This document shows, in pieces, positions 26,235 to 35,558 of a stretch of 64,000 bases of DNA (positions are counted from its first letter, which is position 1; each line of letters starts with the position of its first letter). The notes under the pieces were generated by a model. That model made no database searches. It was given only the letters and a program-made list of their open reading frames with translations, and was not told the origin of the DNA. The DNA is from Alphaproteobacteria bacterium (GTDB taxonomy: Bacteria > Pseudomonadota > Alphaproteobacteria > Rhodobacterales > Rhodobacteraceae), in NCBI GenBank assembly GCA_030428355.1, contig JAUIBL010000021.1, positions 1 through 64,000 on the forward strand, read 5' to 3'. A program made the translations under genes and the position numbers.

Positions 26235-26980
26235 TTCAGCACGAACAGGGTGCCCGACGCATCCCTGACGGGAAGCATGAGGCGAACGAAGCTGACCTCG
26301 ACGGTTTCGTTCGTCTCGGGGAAGGGCACGATCCGCTTGAGCGGAGTGATCATGCCCACGCCGGAATGCGCAACCGATCTGATCTGTCCGTTCAGTTCGG
26401 CCAGATCGGATGTGCTCAGGGTTTCGAGAAAGGTCTCCAGCCGCGAATGTTCGGCCGTTCCGAGAGTCGTGGCAGACAACCCCAGCGCCCCGACATGGTG
26501 AATCCGGGGGATCGACGTCAAGGCTTCGGCGGCGCTGACCAGATCGAAATGCGGCGCGATCTGATCGCTCTGGGACAGGTCGCCGTCGGTTTCCTTCCAC
26601 CAGGCGATGATGGAATCCAGCGTCGGACGGTCTCCGATCCGGTCCAGGGACCGTTCTGTCGCCTTGAACACCGCAGACAACAACCGCGCCGCCTGCCGGT
26701 CCACTTCCTGAACGGGCAAGGCTTCGAACTGCTGTTGGAGGTGGTCGTTCCGATCGCGGAGCAACACCTCCACAGGGATGCCCAGCGCATCCGCCAGACG
26801 CACCGGCGCCGCGAGGTTGGGCAGACTGCCACCGCGCATGATCTCTGCAAGAGCGCCCTCTTCTTCGAACCCGGCGCGCGCGGACAGCTCGGCTTCGCTC
26901 AGGTTCTGCGACTTCATGATGTTCTGAAGGTTTGCCCGGAAGTTATCCAGAACTTCGAGTTCCGTGGCATGTAGTGTCAT
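26186..26980 (-). CDS. XRE-family transcriptional regulator with C-terminal sensor-like domain
   Basis: A 264-residue protein. Residues 10-75 form a Cro/C1-type helix-turn-helix (FRANLQNIMKSQNLSEAELSARAGFEEEGALAEIMRGG...LADALGIPVEVLL). The rest has a helical linker and an alpha/beta part (SIPRIHHVGALGLSATTLG..., later VEVSFVRLMLPVRDASGTLFVLNYSTLL) that resembles a PAS-like sensor ending in paired strands. The ligand is unknown. It faces the GNAT-like gene and the coding ends overlap. A CCTTAAGG palindrome 83 bases before its start is a candidate autoregulatory site. Confidence 0.78.
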   Translation of the reverse strand: MTLHATELEVLDNFRANLQNIMKSQNLSEAELSARAGFEEEGALAEIMRGGSLPNLAAPVRLADALGIPVEVLLRDRNDHLQQQFEALPVQEVDRQAARLLSAVFKATERSLDRIGDRPTLDSIIAWWKETDGDLSQSDQIAPHFDLVSAAEALTSIPRIHHVGALGLSATTLGTAEHSRLETFLETLSTSDLAELNGQIRSVAHSGVGMITPLKRIVPFPETNETVEVSFVRLMLPVRDASGTLFVLNYSTLLSESTPRRTEG

Positions 26981-27063
26981 CTTGCAGTCCAGTTGTTACA
27001 GATTCCATCACACTCGCTACACTGCGTAACCCCGCAAAGGTGGTATGTATAGCTAAAATGCAT

Positions 27064-27071
27064 CCTTAAGG
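27064..27071. promoter_or_regulatory. CCTTAAGG palindrome upstream of the XRE gene
   Basis: Second copy of the octamer found before the convergent GNAT-like gene; on the minus strand it is preceded by A, as in the first copy. It lies 83 bases from the regulator's start in the 166-base gap before homospermidine synthase. Confidence 0.4.
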
Positions 27072-27146
27072 TGAATTGCGGGCGCGCAAGACACAGGTGA
27101 CGTTACGGCACCATGCCCAGCCCACGCACCAAACAGACATCATGAT

Positions 27147-28568
27147 CTAGCTGGCCAACACGTTTCTGAACAGCCAGGGATCGCTTTCGTCAATATCTTC
27201 GGGAAAGTGCTCCCACCGGTCCTGCAACGGCGTCCATGTGGTGTAATGCGCTTCGACCGGCCCCAGGTAAGGCCGCTGCACGTCAAGGCAGCGCGCATGG
27301 TCCATCTCGTCGGTTTCCACGATCCCCGCATCGGGGTTTTCCAGCGCCCAGACCATCCCGGCCAGAACGGCAGAGGTCACCTGCAGCCCGGTGGCATTCT
27401 GATAAGGAGCCAGATCGCGTGTTTCGTCGTTCGACAGGCGCGACCCGTACCACAGCGCGTTCTTTTCGTGCCCGTACAACAGCACCCCCAGCTCGTCGAT
27501 ACCTTCGACGATTTCGTCTTCGGTCAGGATGTGATGCACCTTCTGTTGCTTGCCCGACCCGAACATCTCGTGAAGCGACAGCACCGCATCATCGCAGGGA
27601 TGATAGGCATAATGACAGGTCGGACGGTAGTCAGGCGCCGCCCCGTCGCCCACCGTGTAATAGTCCGAGATCGAAATCGCCTCGTTATGGGTGACAAGAA
27701 ACCCGAACTGCGGACCTGGTGTCGGGCACCAGGTGTGCACGCGGGTGATGGCGCCCGGACGCTCAAGCCAGATGGCAGATCGACAGCCGGTCTCGTGGGT
27801 ATGGCCATTCTCTGGAAACCACGTCTCGTGGGTGCCCCAGCCAAGCTCTGCGGGCTGAAACCCCTCCGCAATAAAGCCTTCGACCGACCATGTGTTCACG
27901 AACACGTCCCGTGGCCGCGGCTGACGACGGGCCTGGGTGTCTCTTTCGGCAATATGGACACCCTTCACCCCAAGCGACTGCATCAGCGCCGCCCACCCCG
28001 CGCGGTCCTGCGGCACCGCGACCTCGCGCCCGGTATCCCTGGCCAATGTCAGCAAGGCGTCCTTGACGAACCACGACACCATACCCGGATTCGCCCCGCA
28101 GCAGCTTACGGCTGTCGGACCACCGGGATTGGCGGCCTTCTCGTTCCGAACTGCCTGACGCAGGGCATAATTCGTGCGGGCCGCATTGTCGGACGTGTCG
28201 AAGTAATAACCTGCCCACGGTTCGACCACCGTATCGATATAAAGAACCCCCAGCTCACGGCAGAGCTTCATCAGGTCAAGCGAGGATGTGTCCACCGACA
28301 GGTTCACGCAAAAGCCTTTGCCCTCGGCAAATAGCTCTCCCAGAACCGCGCGGTAGTTTTCGGGGGTCAGGGCAAGCTGCATATGCCTGATCTTGTGCTG
28401 ACGCAGGAAATTCGCCTTTCCTGCGTCCGGTTCGATCACGATGAACTTGTCCGCATCATACTCGAAATGCCGCTCTATCAAGGGCCATGTGCCCTTGCCG
28501 ATGGACCCGAAACCGATCATCACGATAGGCCCGTCGATCCGTCCGTAGACCTTGTGCGTGTCCGTCAT
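27147..28568 (-). CDS. hss: Homospermidine synthase
   Basis: A 473-residue NAD-dependent enzyme making sym-homospermidine from two putrescines (or putrescine and spermidine). The Rossmann start IVMIGFGSIGKGTWPLIERH, the NLSVDTSSLDLMKLCRELGVLYIDTVVEPWAGYY block, SCCGANPGMVSWFVKDALL and TGCRSAIWLERPGAITRVHTWCP are characteristic of the bacterial saccharopine-dehydrogenase-like Hss. Homospermidine is a main polyamine of many Alphaproteobacteria. The start is ATG 28566-28568 with GGGG upstream. No other polyamine gene is adjacent. Confidence 0.95.
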   Translation of the reverse strand: MTDTHKVYGRIDGPIVMIGFGSIGKGTWPLIERHFEYDADKFIVIEPDAGKANFLRQHKIRHMQLALTPENYRAVLGELFAEGKGFCVNLSVDTSSLDLMKLCRELGVLYIDTVVEPWAGYYFDTSDNAARTNYALRQAVRNEKAANPGGPTAVSCCGANPGMVSWFVKDALLTLARDTGREVAVPQDRAGWAALMQSLGVKGVHIAERDTQARRQPRPRDVFVNTWSVEGFIAEGFQPAELGWGTHETWFPENGHTHETGCRSAIWLERPGAITRVHTWCPTPGPQFGFLVTHNEAISISDYYTVGDGAAPDYRPTCHYAYHPCDDAVLSLHEMFGSGKQQKVHHILTEDEIVEGIDELGVLLYGHEKNALWYGSRLSNDETRDLAPYQNATGLQVTSAVLAGMVWALENPDAGIVETDEMDHARCLDVQRPYLGPVEAHYTTWTPLQDRWEHFPEDIDESDPWLFRNVLAS

Positions 28569-28735
28569 GTCGCCCCAATCCTTGCCCAATCACCGGCGCT
28601 GCCTCAGACACGCCCGCCAGTTATGTCTAGTCCGCACCTGCAGGCGAATCCAAGCTGCAGTTGAAACCGACGGCGCGATTTCCTGCTCCGGCCAGATGTG
28701 CGCCCAGTCCGGAAGGAATGGATCACCGACCTGAA

Positions 28736-28767
28736 CGAAAAACGGGCAGCCCGAAGACTGCCCGTTT
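28736..28767 (-). terminator. Terminator downstream of the OmpA-domain gene
   Basis: AAACGGGCAG (28740-28749) and CTGCCCGTTT (28758-28767) form a ten-pair stem; on the minus strand a TTTTTCG tail follows. It is 26 bases past the stop of the OmpA-domain gene. Confidence 0.8.
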
Positions 28768-28771
28768 CAAT

Positions 28772-28790
28772 TTTTACCATCCGGTAAAAT
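28772..28790. repeat. Second copy of the ACCATCCGGTAAAAT element
   Basis: TTTTACC-ATCC-GGTAAAA forms a perfect seven-pair stem immediately after the OmpA-gene stop. The 15-mer ACCATCCGGTAAAAT (28776-28790) is identical to the copy at 19500-19514. Confidence 0.6.
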
Positions 28791-28792
28791 TT

Positions 28793-29980
28793 CTAGTTTT
28801 CGAAGATCACATCGAAATCGACACGCTGTTCGCTCAGCCCCGGCTGACCGGCCAGAACCTGCGGTGTCGAATGTGCGGCGATGATGATCTGTTCCGGATC
28901 GAAACCCGCCGCGACCAGCGAACTCATCAGGGCCACCGCACGCAGACGCGCCGTGGCCGGGGTTTCCCCAAGGCCCGGATCGTCCGAGAACTGCCCCACG
29001 ACGCGCAGACGCGCGTCCGGGCAGGCGCTGGCCTTGGCCGCCAGATCCATGACCGCAGGCATCCCGTCCGACGGCGCGGTGATCGAGCGCGGCGAATAGA
29101 ACAGACGGGTTTGCGCAACCGCTGCCTGAAGCTGCGCCGCACAGGCCGACGGTGCGCCGGTCACCGGGCGCGACAACCCGGTTTGCGCCGTACGCGGCGA
29201 GGCTTCGCGGATTTCGAACTCGACACGACGGTCATAGAACGCCGCCGGCTGGCTGCCGGTTACCCGCGAGGGTTCCTGACTGCCCAGTCCCACCGACCGG
29301 AACCGCGTCACGTCGATGCCCGACGCGGCGATCCGCTTGAGCACCGCATCCGCCCGTTGCTGGCTCAGACGCAGGTTCGCACCCGGATCACCCGACGGAT
29401 CGGAATGGCCCTCGACCACGATCTCGACATTCGGGCAATCCTGCGCCACCAGCCCGATCAGACGCGCCTGCGCCATCCCGGCCTCGTCGGCGGTCAGACC
29501 CCCGCTGGGAAAGTAGACACGCGCTTCGTCCGCCAGAACCCGAAGGTCTTCGACACAGGACGCGTCCTGCGCAAGATTGGCCTGCGCCGCGGCAAAGAAC
29601 GCGCCCGGATTGCTGGTCGGGCTGACCGTGGGTTCAGGTTCGATCGACACGGTTTGCGGCACAACCTCGGGCTGCGCCGGGGTGACAACGGCAGGCTCGG
29701 CCGGAACCGGCGACAGTGACACCTCGGGAACCTCCGGGGCCTGCTGCACCACCGCCTGAAGCGCGTCCAGACTGCCCAGCGACTGCGGTGCCGCACCGAT
29801 GTCCTGTTCCCCCAGAGCCACAGGGTTCTGGGTCATGGTACGGGACACCTCGAACTCGGACGACATATCGACCGGCGTCGTGTCGCGCGGACCGAAACTG
29901 ATGACTCCGGTCGCCGCAAGCACGATGGCCGTCGTCGGCGCGATCCACGGCAAATGTTCCTTCAAAATTCGTAACGACAT
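28793..29980 (-). CDS. OmpA-domain envelope protein with N-terminal anchor
   Basis: A 395-residue protein: a short cytoplasmic stub and one membrane helix (WIAPTTAIVLAATGVISFG, residues 12-30), a long Pro/Val-rich linker (residues about 70-125) able to span the periplasm, then an OmpA peptidoglycan-binding domain with VEIVVEGHSDPSGDPGANL and LSQQRADAVLKRI. A second, degenerate OmpA-like repeat follows (YSPRSITAPSDGMPAVMDLAAKASAC...LRVVGQFSDDPGLGETPATARLRAVALMSSL). Anchoring in the inner membrane rather than the outer one suggests a cell-envelope tether. Two hairpins follow the stop. Confidence 0.85.
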   Translation of the reverse strand: MSLRILKEHLPWIAPTTAIVLAATGVISFGPRDTTPVDMSSEFEVSRTMTQNPVALGEQDIGAAPQSLGSLDALQAVVQQAPEVPEVSLSPVPAEPAVVTPAQPEVVPQTVSIEPEPTVSPTSNPGAFFAAAQANLAQDASCVEDLRVLADEARVYFPSGGLTADEAGMAQARLIGLVAQDCPNVEIVVEGHSDPSGDPGANLRLSQQRADAVLKRIAASGIDVTRFRSVGLGSQEPSRVTGSQPAAFYDRRVEFEIREASPRTAQTGLSRPVTGAPSACAAQLQAAVAQTRLFYSPRSITAPSDGMPAVMDLAAKASACPDARLRVVGQFSDDPGLGETPATARLRAVALMSSLVAAGFDPEQIIIAAHSTPQVLAGQPGLSEQRVDFDVIFEN

Positions 29981-30231
29981 GCTCTTTCCCCCGAATTTAG
30001 CAGCGTCGCGAGCGTTGTTTCGCTCAACATCTTGGCAGTCCTATCTTTCGATACTGCTTAATTTGGTGTGTGGGTCAACATCTATGTGGCAACCATGCGC
30101 TGAAGCATAGAATTTCCGTTCGCGCGTTACTTTTGCGACTCACTCCGAAAGTACCCTGTTGACCGATGCGGCTGCCTTGCGTCCCTGCACGGTCGCGGCT
30201 AGGGAAAGCACGATACGAGCCGGAGGGTGAC

Positions 30232-31302
30232 ATGAACGATCTGCGCGACAAGTACATTGGGCTGATTGCGGCGGCGGGCGATGAATCGACGCTCGAAGAC
30301 CTGCGCGTGCAGGCGGTCGGCAAGAAGGGCGAGATCAGCCTTCTGATGCGCGAACTGGGCAAGATGAGCCCCGAGGAACGCCAGACCGCTGGCCCTGCCT
30401 TGAACGCCCTCAAGGACGAGATCAATTCGGCGCTGTCCGCGAAGAAAGCGGCGCTCGAAGATGCGGCGCTCGATGAGCGTCTGCGCGGCGAATGGCTGGA
30501 TGTCACCCTGCCCGGCCGCCCCCGCCGCATGGGCACCATCCACCCGATCAGCCAGGTCACCGAAGAGGTCACCGCGATCTTCGCCGATATGGGCTTTTCC
30601 GTCGCCGAAGGCCCGCAGATCGACACCGACTGGTACAACTTCGACGCGCTGAACATCCCCGGCCACCACCCCGCGCGGGCCGAAATGGACACGTTCTACA
30701 TGCACCGCGCCGAGGGCGACAATCGCCCGCCGCACGTGCTGCGCACCCACACCTCGCCGGTGCAGATCCGGTCGATGGAGAAAACAGGCGCGCCGATCCG
30801 CGTGATCGCACCCGGCCGCGTCTACCGCGCCGACTATGACCAGACCCACACGCCGATGTTCCACCAGGTCGAGGGCCTTGCCATCGACAAGGACATCAGC
30901 ATGGCGAACCTGAAATGGGTTCTGGAGGAATTCGTGAAGGCCTATTTCGAGGTGGACGATGTCGAGTTGCGCTTCCGCGCCTCGCACTTCCCCTTCACCG
31001 AACCCTCGGCCGAGGTCGACATCCGCTGTTCCTGGGAAGGCGGCACGCTCAAGGTGGGCGAAGGCGACGACTGGCTGGAAATCCTCGGCTCCGGCATGGT
31101 GCACCCCAAGGTCCTGCAGAACGCGGGTGTCGATCCGTCCGAATGGCAGGGCTTTGCCTTCGGCATGGGCATCGACCGCATCGCGATGCTGAAATACGGC
31201 ATCCCCGACCTGCGCGCCTTCTTCGATTCAGACCTGCGCTGGCTGCGCCATTACGGCTTTGCCGCGCTCGATGTGCCGACGCTGCACGCTGGCCTCAGCT
31301 GA
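30232..31302 (+). CDS. pheS: Phenylalanyl-tRNA synthetase alpha subunit
   Basis: A 356-residue catalytic subunit. The N-terminal coiled coil (residues 1-80) binds tRNA. Class II motif 1 is in [19 protein letters not shown], motif 2 in [12 protein letters not shown] and [26 protein letters not shown], and motif 3 in [22 protein letters not shown]. The start is ATG 30232 behind CGGAGGG. The 251-base gap upstream holds no gene and no recognised Phe leader peptide; a TTGACC near 30157 may be part of the promoter. pheT follows after a 19-base gap. Confidence 0.97.
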   Translation: MNDLRDKYIGLIAAAGDESTLEDLRVQAVGKKGEISLLMRELGKMSPEERQTAGPALNALKDEINSALSAKKAALEDAALDERLRGEWLDVTLPGRPRRMGTIHPISQVTEEVTAIFADMGFSVAEGPQIDTDWYNFDALNIPGHHPARAEMDTFYMHRAEGDNRPPHVLRTHTSPVQIRSMEKTGAPIRVIAPGRVYRADYDQTHTPMFHQVEGLAIDKDISMANLKWVLEEFVKAYFEVDDVELRFRASHFPFTEPSAEVDIRCSWEGGTLKVGEGDDWLEILGSGMVHPKVLQNAGVDPSEWQGFAFGMGIDRIAMLKYGIPDLRAFFDSDLRWLRHYGFAALDVPTLHAGLS

Positions 31303-31321
31303 CCTTACAGGAAGACGAACC

Positions 31322-33718
31322 ATGAAATTCACCCTCTCCTGGCTGAAAAAGCACCTCGACACCACCGCGAGCGTGGACGAGATCACCTATGCCCTGACCG
31401 ATCTGGGCCTCGAGGTCGAAGGCGTCGAGAATCCGGCGGACAAGCTCAAGACCTTTACGCTGGCCAAGGTGAAACACGCCGAACAGCACCCCGATGCAGA
31501 CCGCCTGCGCGTCTGCACGGTCGAGACCGACGAAGGCGACAAGCAGATCGTCTGCGGCGCGCCGAACGCGCGTGCGGGCATCACCGTCGTTCTGGCGAAA
31601 CCGGGCGACTACGTGCCGGGCATCGACGTCACGCTCAGCGTTGGCAACATCCGCGGGGTTGAAAGCCACGGCATGATGGCCTCGGAACGCGAACTGGAAC
31701 TCAGCGACGAACATGACGGCATCATCGAACTGCCCTCGGGCGAGGTGGGCGAGAGGTTCATCGACTGGCTGGCCCAGAACGACCCCGCCAAGGTCGACCC
31801 GGTGATCGAAATCGCCATCACCCCCAACCGCCCCGACGCACTGGGTGTTCAGGGCATCGCCCGCGATCTGGCCGCCCGTGGTCTGGGCACGCTCAAGACC
31901 AAACCCGTCGATCCCGTCCCCGCCAGCTTCACCGCCGACACCAAGGTGGTGATCGACGCAGACACGCTTGACGGCTGCCCGCTCTTCTGCGGGCGCATCA
32001 TTCGCGGCGTGAAAAACGGCCCCAGCCCGCAATGGCTGCAGGACGCCCTGCGCGCCATCGGCCTGCGCCCGATCAACTTCCTTGTCGATGTGACCAACTT
32101 CTTCACCTACGACCGCAACCGCCCCTTGCACGTCTTCGACATGGCGAAGGTGACAGGCGACCTGCGCGTGCACCGCGCGGCGGGTGGCGAGGAACTGCTG
32201 GCGCTTGACGGCAAGACGTACAAGCTCCAGCCCGGCCAGATGGTCATCTCCGACGCCAAAGGCCCCGAAAGCATCGCCGGCATCATGGGCGGCGAGGAAA
32301 CCGGCTGCACCGACGAGACCACGGATGTCTTTGTCGAAAGCGCCTATTGGGACCCGATCCAGATCGCCTACACGGGCCGCGCGCTCAAGATCAACTCCGA
32401 TGCGCGTTACCGCTTTGAACGCGGCGTCGATCCGGCCTTCACACCCGAAGGTCTGGAACTCGCCGTGCGCATGATCGTCGATCACGCAGGCGGTGAGTCG
32501 TCCGATCTGATCCAGGCCGGTGCCGTGCCCGACACCTCCCGCGCCTACAAGCTTGATCCGGCGCGGGTGATCTCGCTTGTCGGCATGGAGATCCCCGAGG
32601 CCGAGCAGCGTCAGACCCTGACCGCCCTTGGGTTCCGTCTCGAAGGCAACATGGCGCATGTGCCCTCATGGCGTCCCGACGTGCTGGGCGAGGCCGATCT
32701 GGTCGAAGAGGTCGCCCGCATCGCCTCCCTGACCAAGCTGCAGGGCAAGCCGATGCGCCGCATGGACCCCGGTGTGCCCAAACCGATCCTGTCTCCGATG
32801 CAGCGCCGCGAACGCGCCGCCCGCCGGACAGCGGCGGCGCTTGGCTACAACGAATGTGTGACCTACAGCTTCATCGACAAAGCCTCTGCCACGCTCTTCG
32901 GCGGTGGCGATGACGCCACGATGCTCGCCAATCCAATCAGCGCTGACATGAGCCACATGCGCCCTGCCCTGCTGCCCGGTCTGTTGCAGGCCGCCGCCCG
33001 AAATCAGGCGCGCGGGTTCATGGACCTTGCCCTTTTCGAACTCGGCCACGCCTTCCACGGTGGAGAACCGGAAGAGCAACACCTGATGCTGTCCGGTGTC
33101 CTGATCGGCAAGACCGGCCCCAAAAACGTTCACGGCACCGCCCGCCCGGTTGACGTCTTCGACGCCAAGGCCGATGCCGAAGCGATCCTTGCCGCGATGG
33201 GCGCACCCGCCAAGACCCAGATCCTGCGCGGTGCCAGCGACTGGTGGCACCCGGGCCGTCATGGCATGATCTGCCTTGGCCCGAAAAAGGTGCTGGGTGT
33301 CTTTGGCGAGTTGCACCCCAAGGTGCTCAAGGCGATGGATGTCAAAGGTCCGGTTGTCGGCTTCACCCTCTGGCCGCAGGAAATCCCCCTGCCGCGCAAG
33401 ACGGGGGCAACGCGCCCGGCGTTGGTGCTGAATGACCTGCAGGCGGTGGAACGCGATTTCGCCTTTGTTGTCGATGCTCAAGTCGCAGCACTCGACCTGA
33501 TGAACGCCGCAGCCGGGGCCGACAAGGCGCTGATCTCGGATGTGCGTCTGTTCGACGAATTCATCGGTGGGTCGCTGGGTGAGGGCAAGAAATCCCTCGC
33601 CATCACCGTGCGGCTTCAGCCGACCGACAGCACGCTCAAGGAAGCCGACATCGAAGCGGTCGGCAAGAAGATCATCGAGAAGGTCGAAAAAGCCACCGGC
33701 GGCGTGCTGCGCGGCTAA
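31322..33718 (+). CDS. pheT: Phenylalanyl-tRNA synthetase beta subunit
   Basis: A 798-residue subunit with the N-terminal tRNA-binding (EMAP-like) domain (LKTFTLAKVKHAEQHPDADRL...IVCGAPNARAG), B5 helix domains, the editing-type B3/B4 region (RNRPLHVFDMAKVTG...LDGKTYKLQPGQMVI), a catalytic-like core and the C-terminal ferredoxin-like anticodon-binding domain (NDLQAVERDFAFVVD...AITVRLQPTDSTLKEADIEAV). It completes the heterotetramer with PheS. The start at 31322 (MKFTLSWLKKHLDTTAS) has an AGGAAG site; earlier in-frame starts lie inside pheS. Confidence 0.97.
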   Translation: MKFTLSWLKKHLDTTASVDEITYALTDLGLEVEGVENPADKLKTFTLAKVKHAEQHPDADRLRVCTVETDEGDKQIVCGAPNARAGITVVLAKPGDYVPGIDVTLSVGNIRGVESHGMMASERELELSDEHDGIIELPSGEVGERFIDWLAQNDPAKVDPVIEIAITPNRPDALGVQGIARDLAARGLGTLKTKPVDPVPASFTADTKVVIDADTLDGCPLFCGRIIRGVKNGPSPQWLQDALRAIGLRPINFLVDVTNFFTYDRNRPLHVFDMAKVTGDLRVHRAAGGEELLALDGKTYKLQPGQMVISDAKGPESIAGIMGGEETGCTDETTDVFVESAYWDPIQIAYTGRALKINSDARYRFERGVDPAFTPEGLELAVRMIVDHAGGESSDLIQAGAVPDTSRAYKLDPARVISLVGMEIPEAEQRQTLTALGFRLEGNMAHVPSWRPDVLGEADLVEEVARIASLTKLQGKPMRRMDPGVPKPILSPMQRRERAARRTAAALGYNECVTYSFIDKASATLFGGGDDATMLANPISADMSHMRPALLPGLLQAAARNQARGFMDLALFELGHAFHGGEPEEQHLMLSGVLIGKTGPKNVHGTARPVDVFDAKADAEAILAAMGAPAKTQILRGASDWWHPGRHGMICLGPKKVLGVFGELHPKVLKAMDVKGPVVGFTLWPQEIPLPRKTGATRPALVLNDLQAVERDFAFVVDAQVAALDLMNAAAGADKALISDVRLFDEFIGGSLGEGKKSLAITVRLQPTDSTLKEADIEAVGKKIIEKVEKATGGVLRG

Positions 33719-33747
33719 AACAGCATAGCGAAAAAGGCGGGGCCACC

Positions 33748-34380
33748 ATGTACAAGTCTGCGAAGTTCTGGGATCGGATCGCGGACAAATACGCGGCCTC
33801 GCCCATCCGCAACCAGGCCGCCTACGAGGCCACGCTCGACCGGATGCGCGACCTTCTTTCGCCGACAGATACCGTTCTCGAACTCGGCTGCGGCACCGGC
33901 ACGACCGCCCTCGCCCTTGCGCCAAGTGTTCAGCACATCACAGCCACCGATGTCTCGGACGCGATGCTGGACAAAGGCCGCGACAAGGCGCAGGCGGCGG
34001 GCACCACCAATGTCGAATTCCTCCAATCCGACGCGGCGGATGCCCCCGCAGGCCCGTTCGACGCAGTGCTGGCCTTCAACCTGCTGCACCTGATCCCCGA
34101 GATGGACAACGCCTTGGCCGAGATCGCGAAACGCACCAAACCGGGTGGTCTTTTCATCTCCAAGACCTTCTGTATGCCAGAACAGCGCAACATGATCTGG
34201 TGGTTCATCCAGCTTGGCCTGCCCGTCATGCAGGCGATTGGCAAAGCGCCCTATTTTGCCGAGCTGTCGACCTCTGATCTTGATGCTGCCATCACGAAGG
34301 CCGGGTTCACCATCGTTGAAACAACGATGGCCCCGGGCAAGGATCCTCGCCGCACAATCATCGCCCGTCGCGCCTATTGA
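33748..34380 (+). CDS. SAM-dependent methyltransferase (class I)
   Basis: A 210-residue protein with the SAM-binding motif I VLELGCGTGTTALALA (residues 44-59), motif II acidic strand ITATDVSDAMLDKG, motif post-I FLQSDAADAP and motif IV FDAVLAFNLLHLI. KPGGLFISKTF is the usual motif V/VI region. It looks like a small-molecule or quinone/lipid methylase rather than a nucleic-acid one. The substrate is unknown. It follows pheT by 29 bases and may be read through from pheST. Confidence 0.85.
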   Translation: MYKSAKFWDRIADKYAASPIRNQAAYEATLDRMRDLLSPTDTVLELGCGTGTTALALAPSVQHITATDVSDAMLDKGRDKAQAAGTTNVEFLQSDAADAPAGPFDAVLAFNLLHLIPEMDNALAEIAKRTKPGGLFISKTFCMPEQRNMIWWFIQLGLPVMQAIGKAPYFAELSTSDLDAAITKAGFTIVETTMAPGKDPRRTIIARRAY

Positions 34381-34434
34381 TTGGCCTTTCCGCCGATCTG
34401 CGCTACCCCTTTGCCCAAACAAAAGGAGTATCCC

Positions 34435-34884
34435 ATGGCCCTGCGTGTCTACCTGTCCGGCGAAATCCACACCGATTGGCGTGAACAGATCATCGACGCC
34501 TGTGCCGGTCTTGACGTGAGTTTCGACAGCCCGGTGACGGATCATGCCGCCAGCGACGATTGCGGCGTGGCGATCCTTGGCGCGGAAGAGAACAAGTACT
34601 GGCACGACCACAAGGGCGCGATGGTCAACGCGATCCGCACCCGCAAGGGCATTGCCGATGCCGATGTCGTGGTGGTGCGCTTTGGCGAGAAGTACAAACA
34701 GTGGAACGCCGCTTTCGATGCAGGCTATGCCGCCGCGCTGGGAAAGTCGCTGATCATCCTGCAACAGCCCGAACATGACCACGCCCTGAAAGAGGTGGAT
34801 GCGGCCGCGCTGGCGATGACCCGCACCCCTCAGGAAGTGGCACAGATCCTGCGTTACGTGCTGACCGGTTCGCTGCCGGGCTGA
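34435..34884 (+). CDS. YtoQ family protein (nucleoside deoxyribosyltransferase-like)
   Basis: A 149-residue protein beginning MALRVYLSGEIHTDWREQI after AAAGGAG. The pattern of LSGEIHTDWR, DSPVTDHAASDDCG, HDHKGAMVNAIRTRKGIADADVVVVRFGEKYKQWNAAFDAGYA and KSLIILQQPEHDHALKEVD is that of the YtoQ family, related in fold to nucleoside 2-deoxyribosyltransferases. No reaction is established for the family. The conserved WNAAFDAGYA segment resembles the nucleotide-binding region of that fold. Confidence 0.85.
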   Translation: MALRVYLSGEIHTDWREQIIDACAGLDVSFDSPVTDHAASDDCGVAILGAEENKYWHDHKGAMVNAIRTRKGIADADVVVVRFGEKYKQWNAAFDAGYAAALGKSLIILQQPEHDHALKEVDAAALAMTRTPQEVAQILRYVLTGSLPG

Positions 34885-35046
34885 CCCGAATTAAAGATGA
34901 CTCCGGCATGCTGCATTTTTGCGGCAAGCCGCCGCCATTTTCCCCGTGGATTGTTTCGGAATACGTGACAAAGACCAAGGCGATGCTATCAAAACATACG
35001 CCACGCAGAATTTGTCGCGGCACGCCAACACGAGGGAAACAGAGTA

Positions 35047-35472
35047 ATGATTCAAGAATTCAAGGACTTCATTGCCAAGGGCAATGTCATGGACATGGCG
35101 GTGGGGATCATCGTCGGCGCGGCGTTCACCGCCATCGTGACATCGCTTGTAGGAGACATCATCAACCCGATCATCGCGCTCTTTACCGGCGGGATCGACT
35201 TCTCGGGCTGGTTCTACACGCTGGATGGCAGCACCCACGCGTCGCTTGCCGCGGCTCAGGAAGCGGGCGCGCCGGTCTTCGCAGTCGGCAGCTTCATCAT
35301 GGCCGTCATCAACTTCCTGATCATCGCCTTCGTGGTGTTCCTGCTGGTGAAAATGGTCAACCGGATCAAATCCGCCGCCGAAAAACCGAAAGAGGCCGCG
35401 CCCGAAGCACCGGCGGGTCCGACCGAACTCGAGGTTCTGCTTGAAATCCGGGATGCGCTGAAAAAAGGCTGA
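35047..35472 (+). CDS. mscL: Large-conductance mechanosensitive channel MscL
   Basis: A 141-residue pentameric channel that opens on membrane stretch to release solutes in hypo-osmotic shock. The N-terminal amphipathic helix and pore helix [43 protein letters not shown] is canonical. The periplasmic loop is of moderate length, TM2 is [27 protein letters not shown], and the C-terminal acidic/helical tail [30 protein letters not shown] forms the bundle. A strong terminator follows. Confidence 0.97.
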   Translation: MIQEFKDFIAKGNVMDMAVGIIVGAAFTAIVTSLVGDIINPIIALFTGGIDFSGWFYTLDGSTHASLAAAQEAGAPVFAVGSFIMAVINFLIIAFVVFLLVKMVNRIKSAAEKPKEAAPEAPAGPTELEVLLEIRDALKKG

Positions 35473-35509
35473 CTCAGGTTTCTGGCCTTGACAGGACCAG
35501 CACGAAAAT

Positions 35510-35544
35510 ACCCCTGCGCCGGGCCTCCGACGCAGGGGTTTTTC
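35510..35544 (+). terminator. Terminator of mscL
   Basis: ACCCCTGCG (35510-35518) and CGCAGGGGT (35531-35539) form nine pairs with a 12-base loop, followed by TTTTT. Confidence 0.9.
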
Positions 35545-35558
35545 GTTCAATGACCAGC

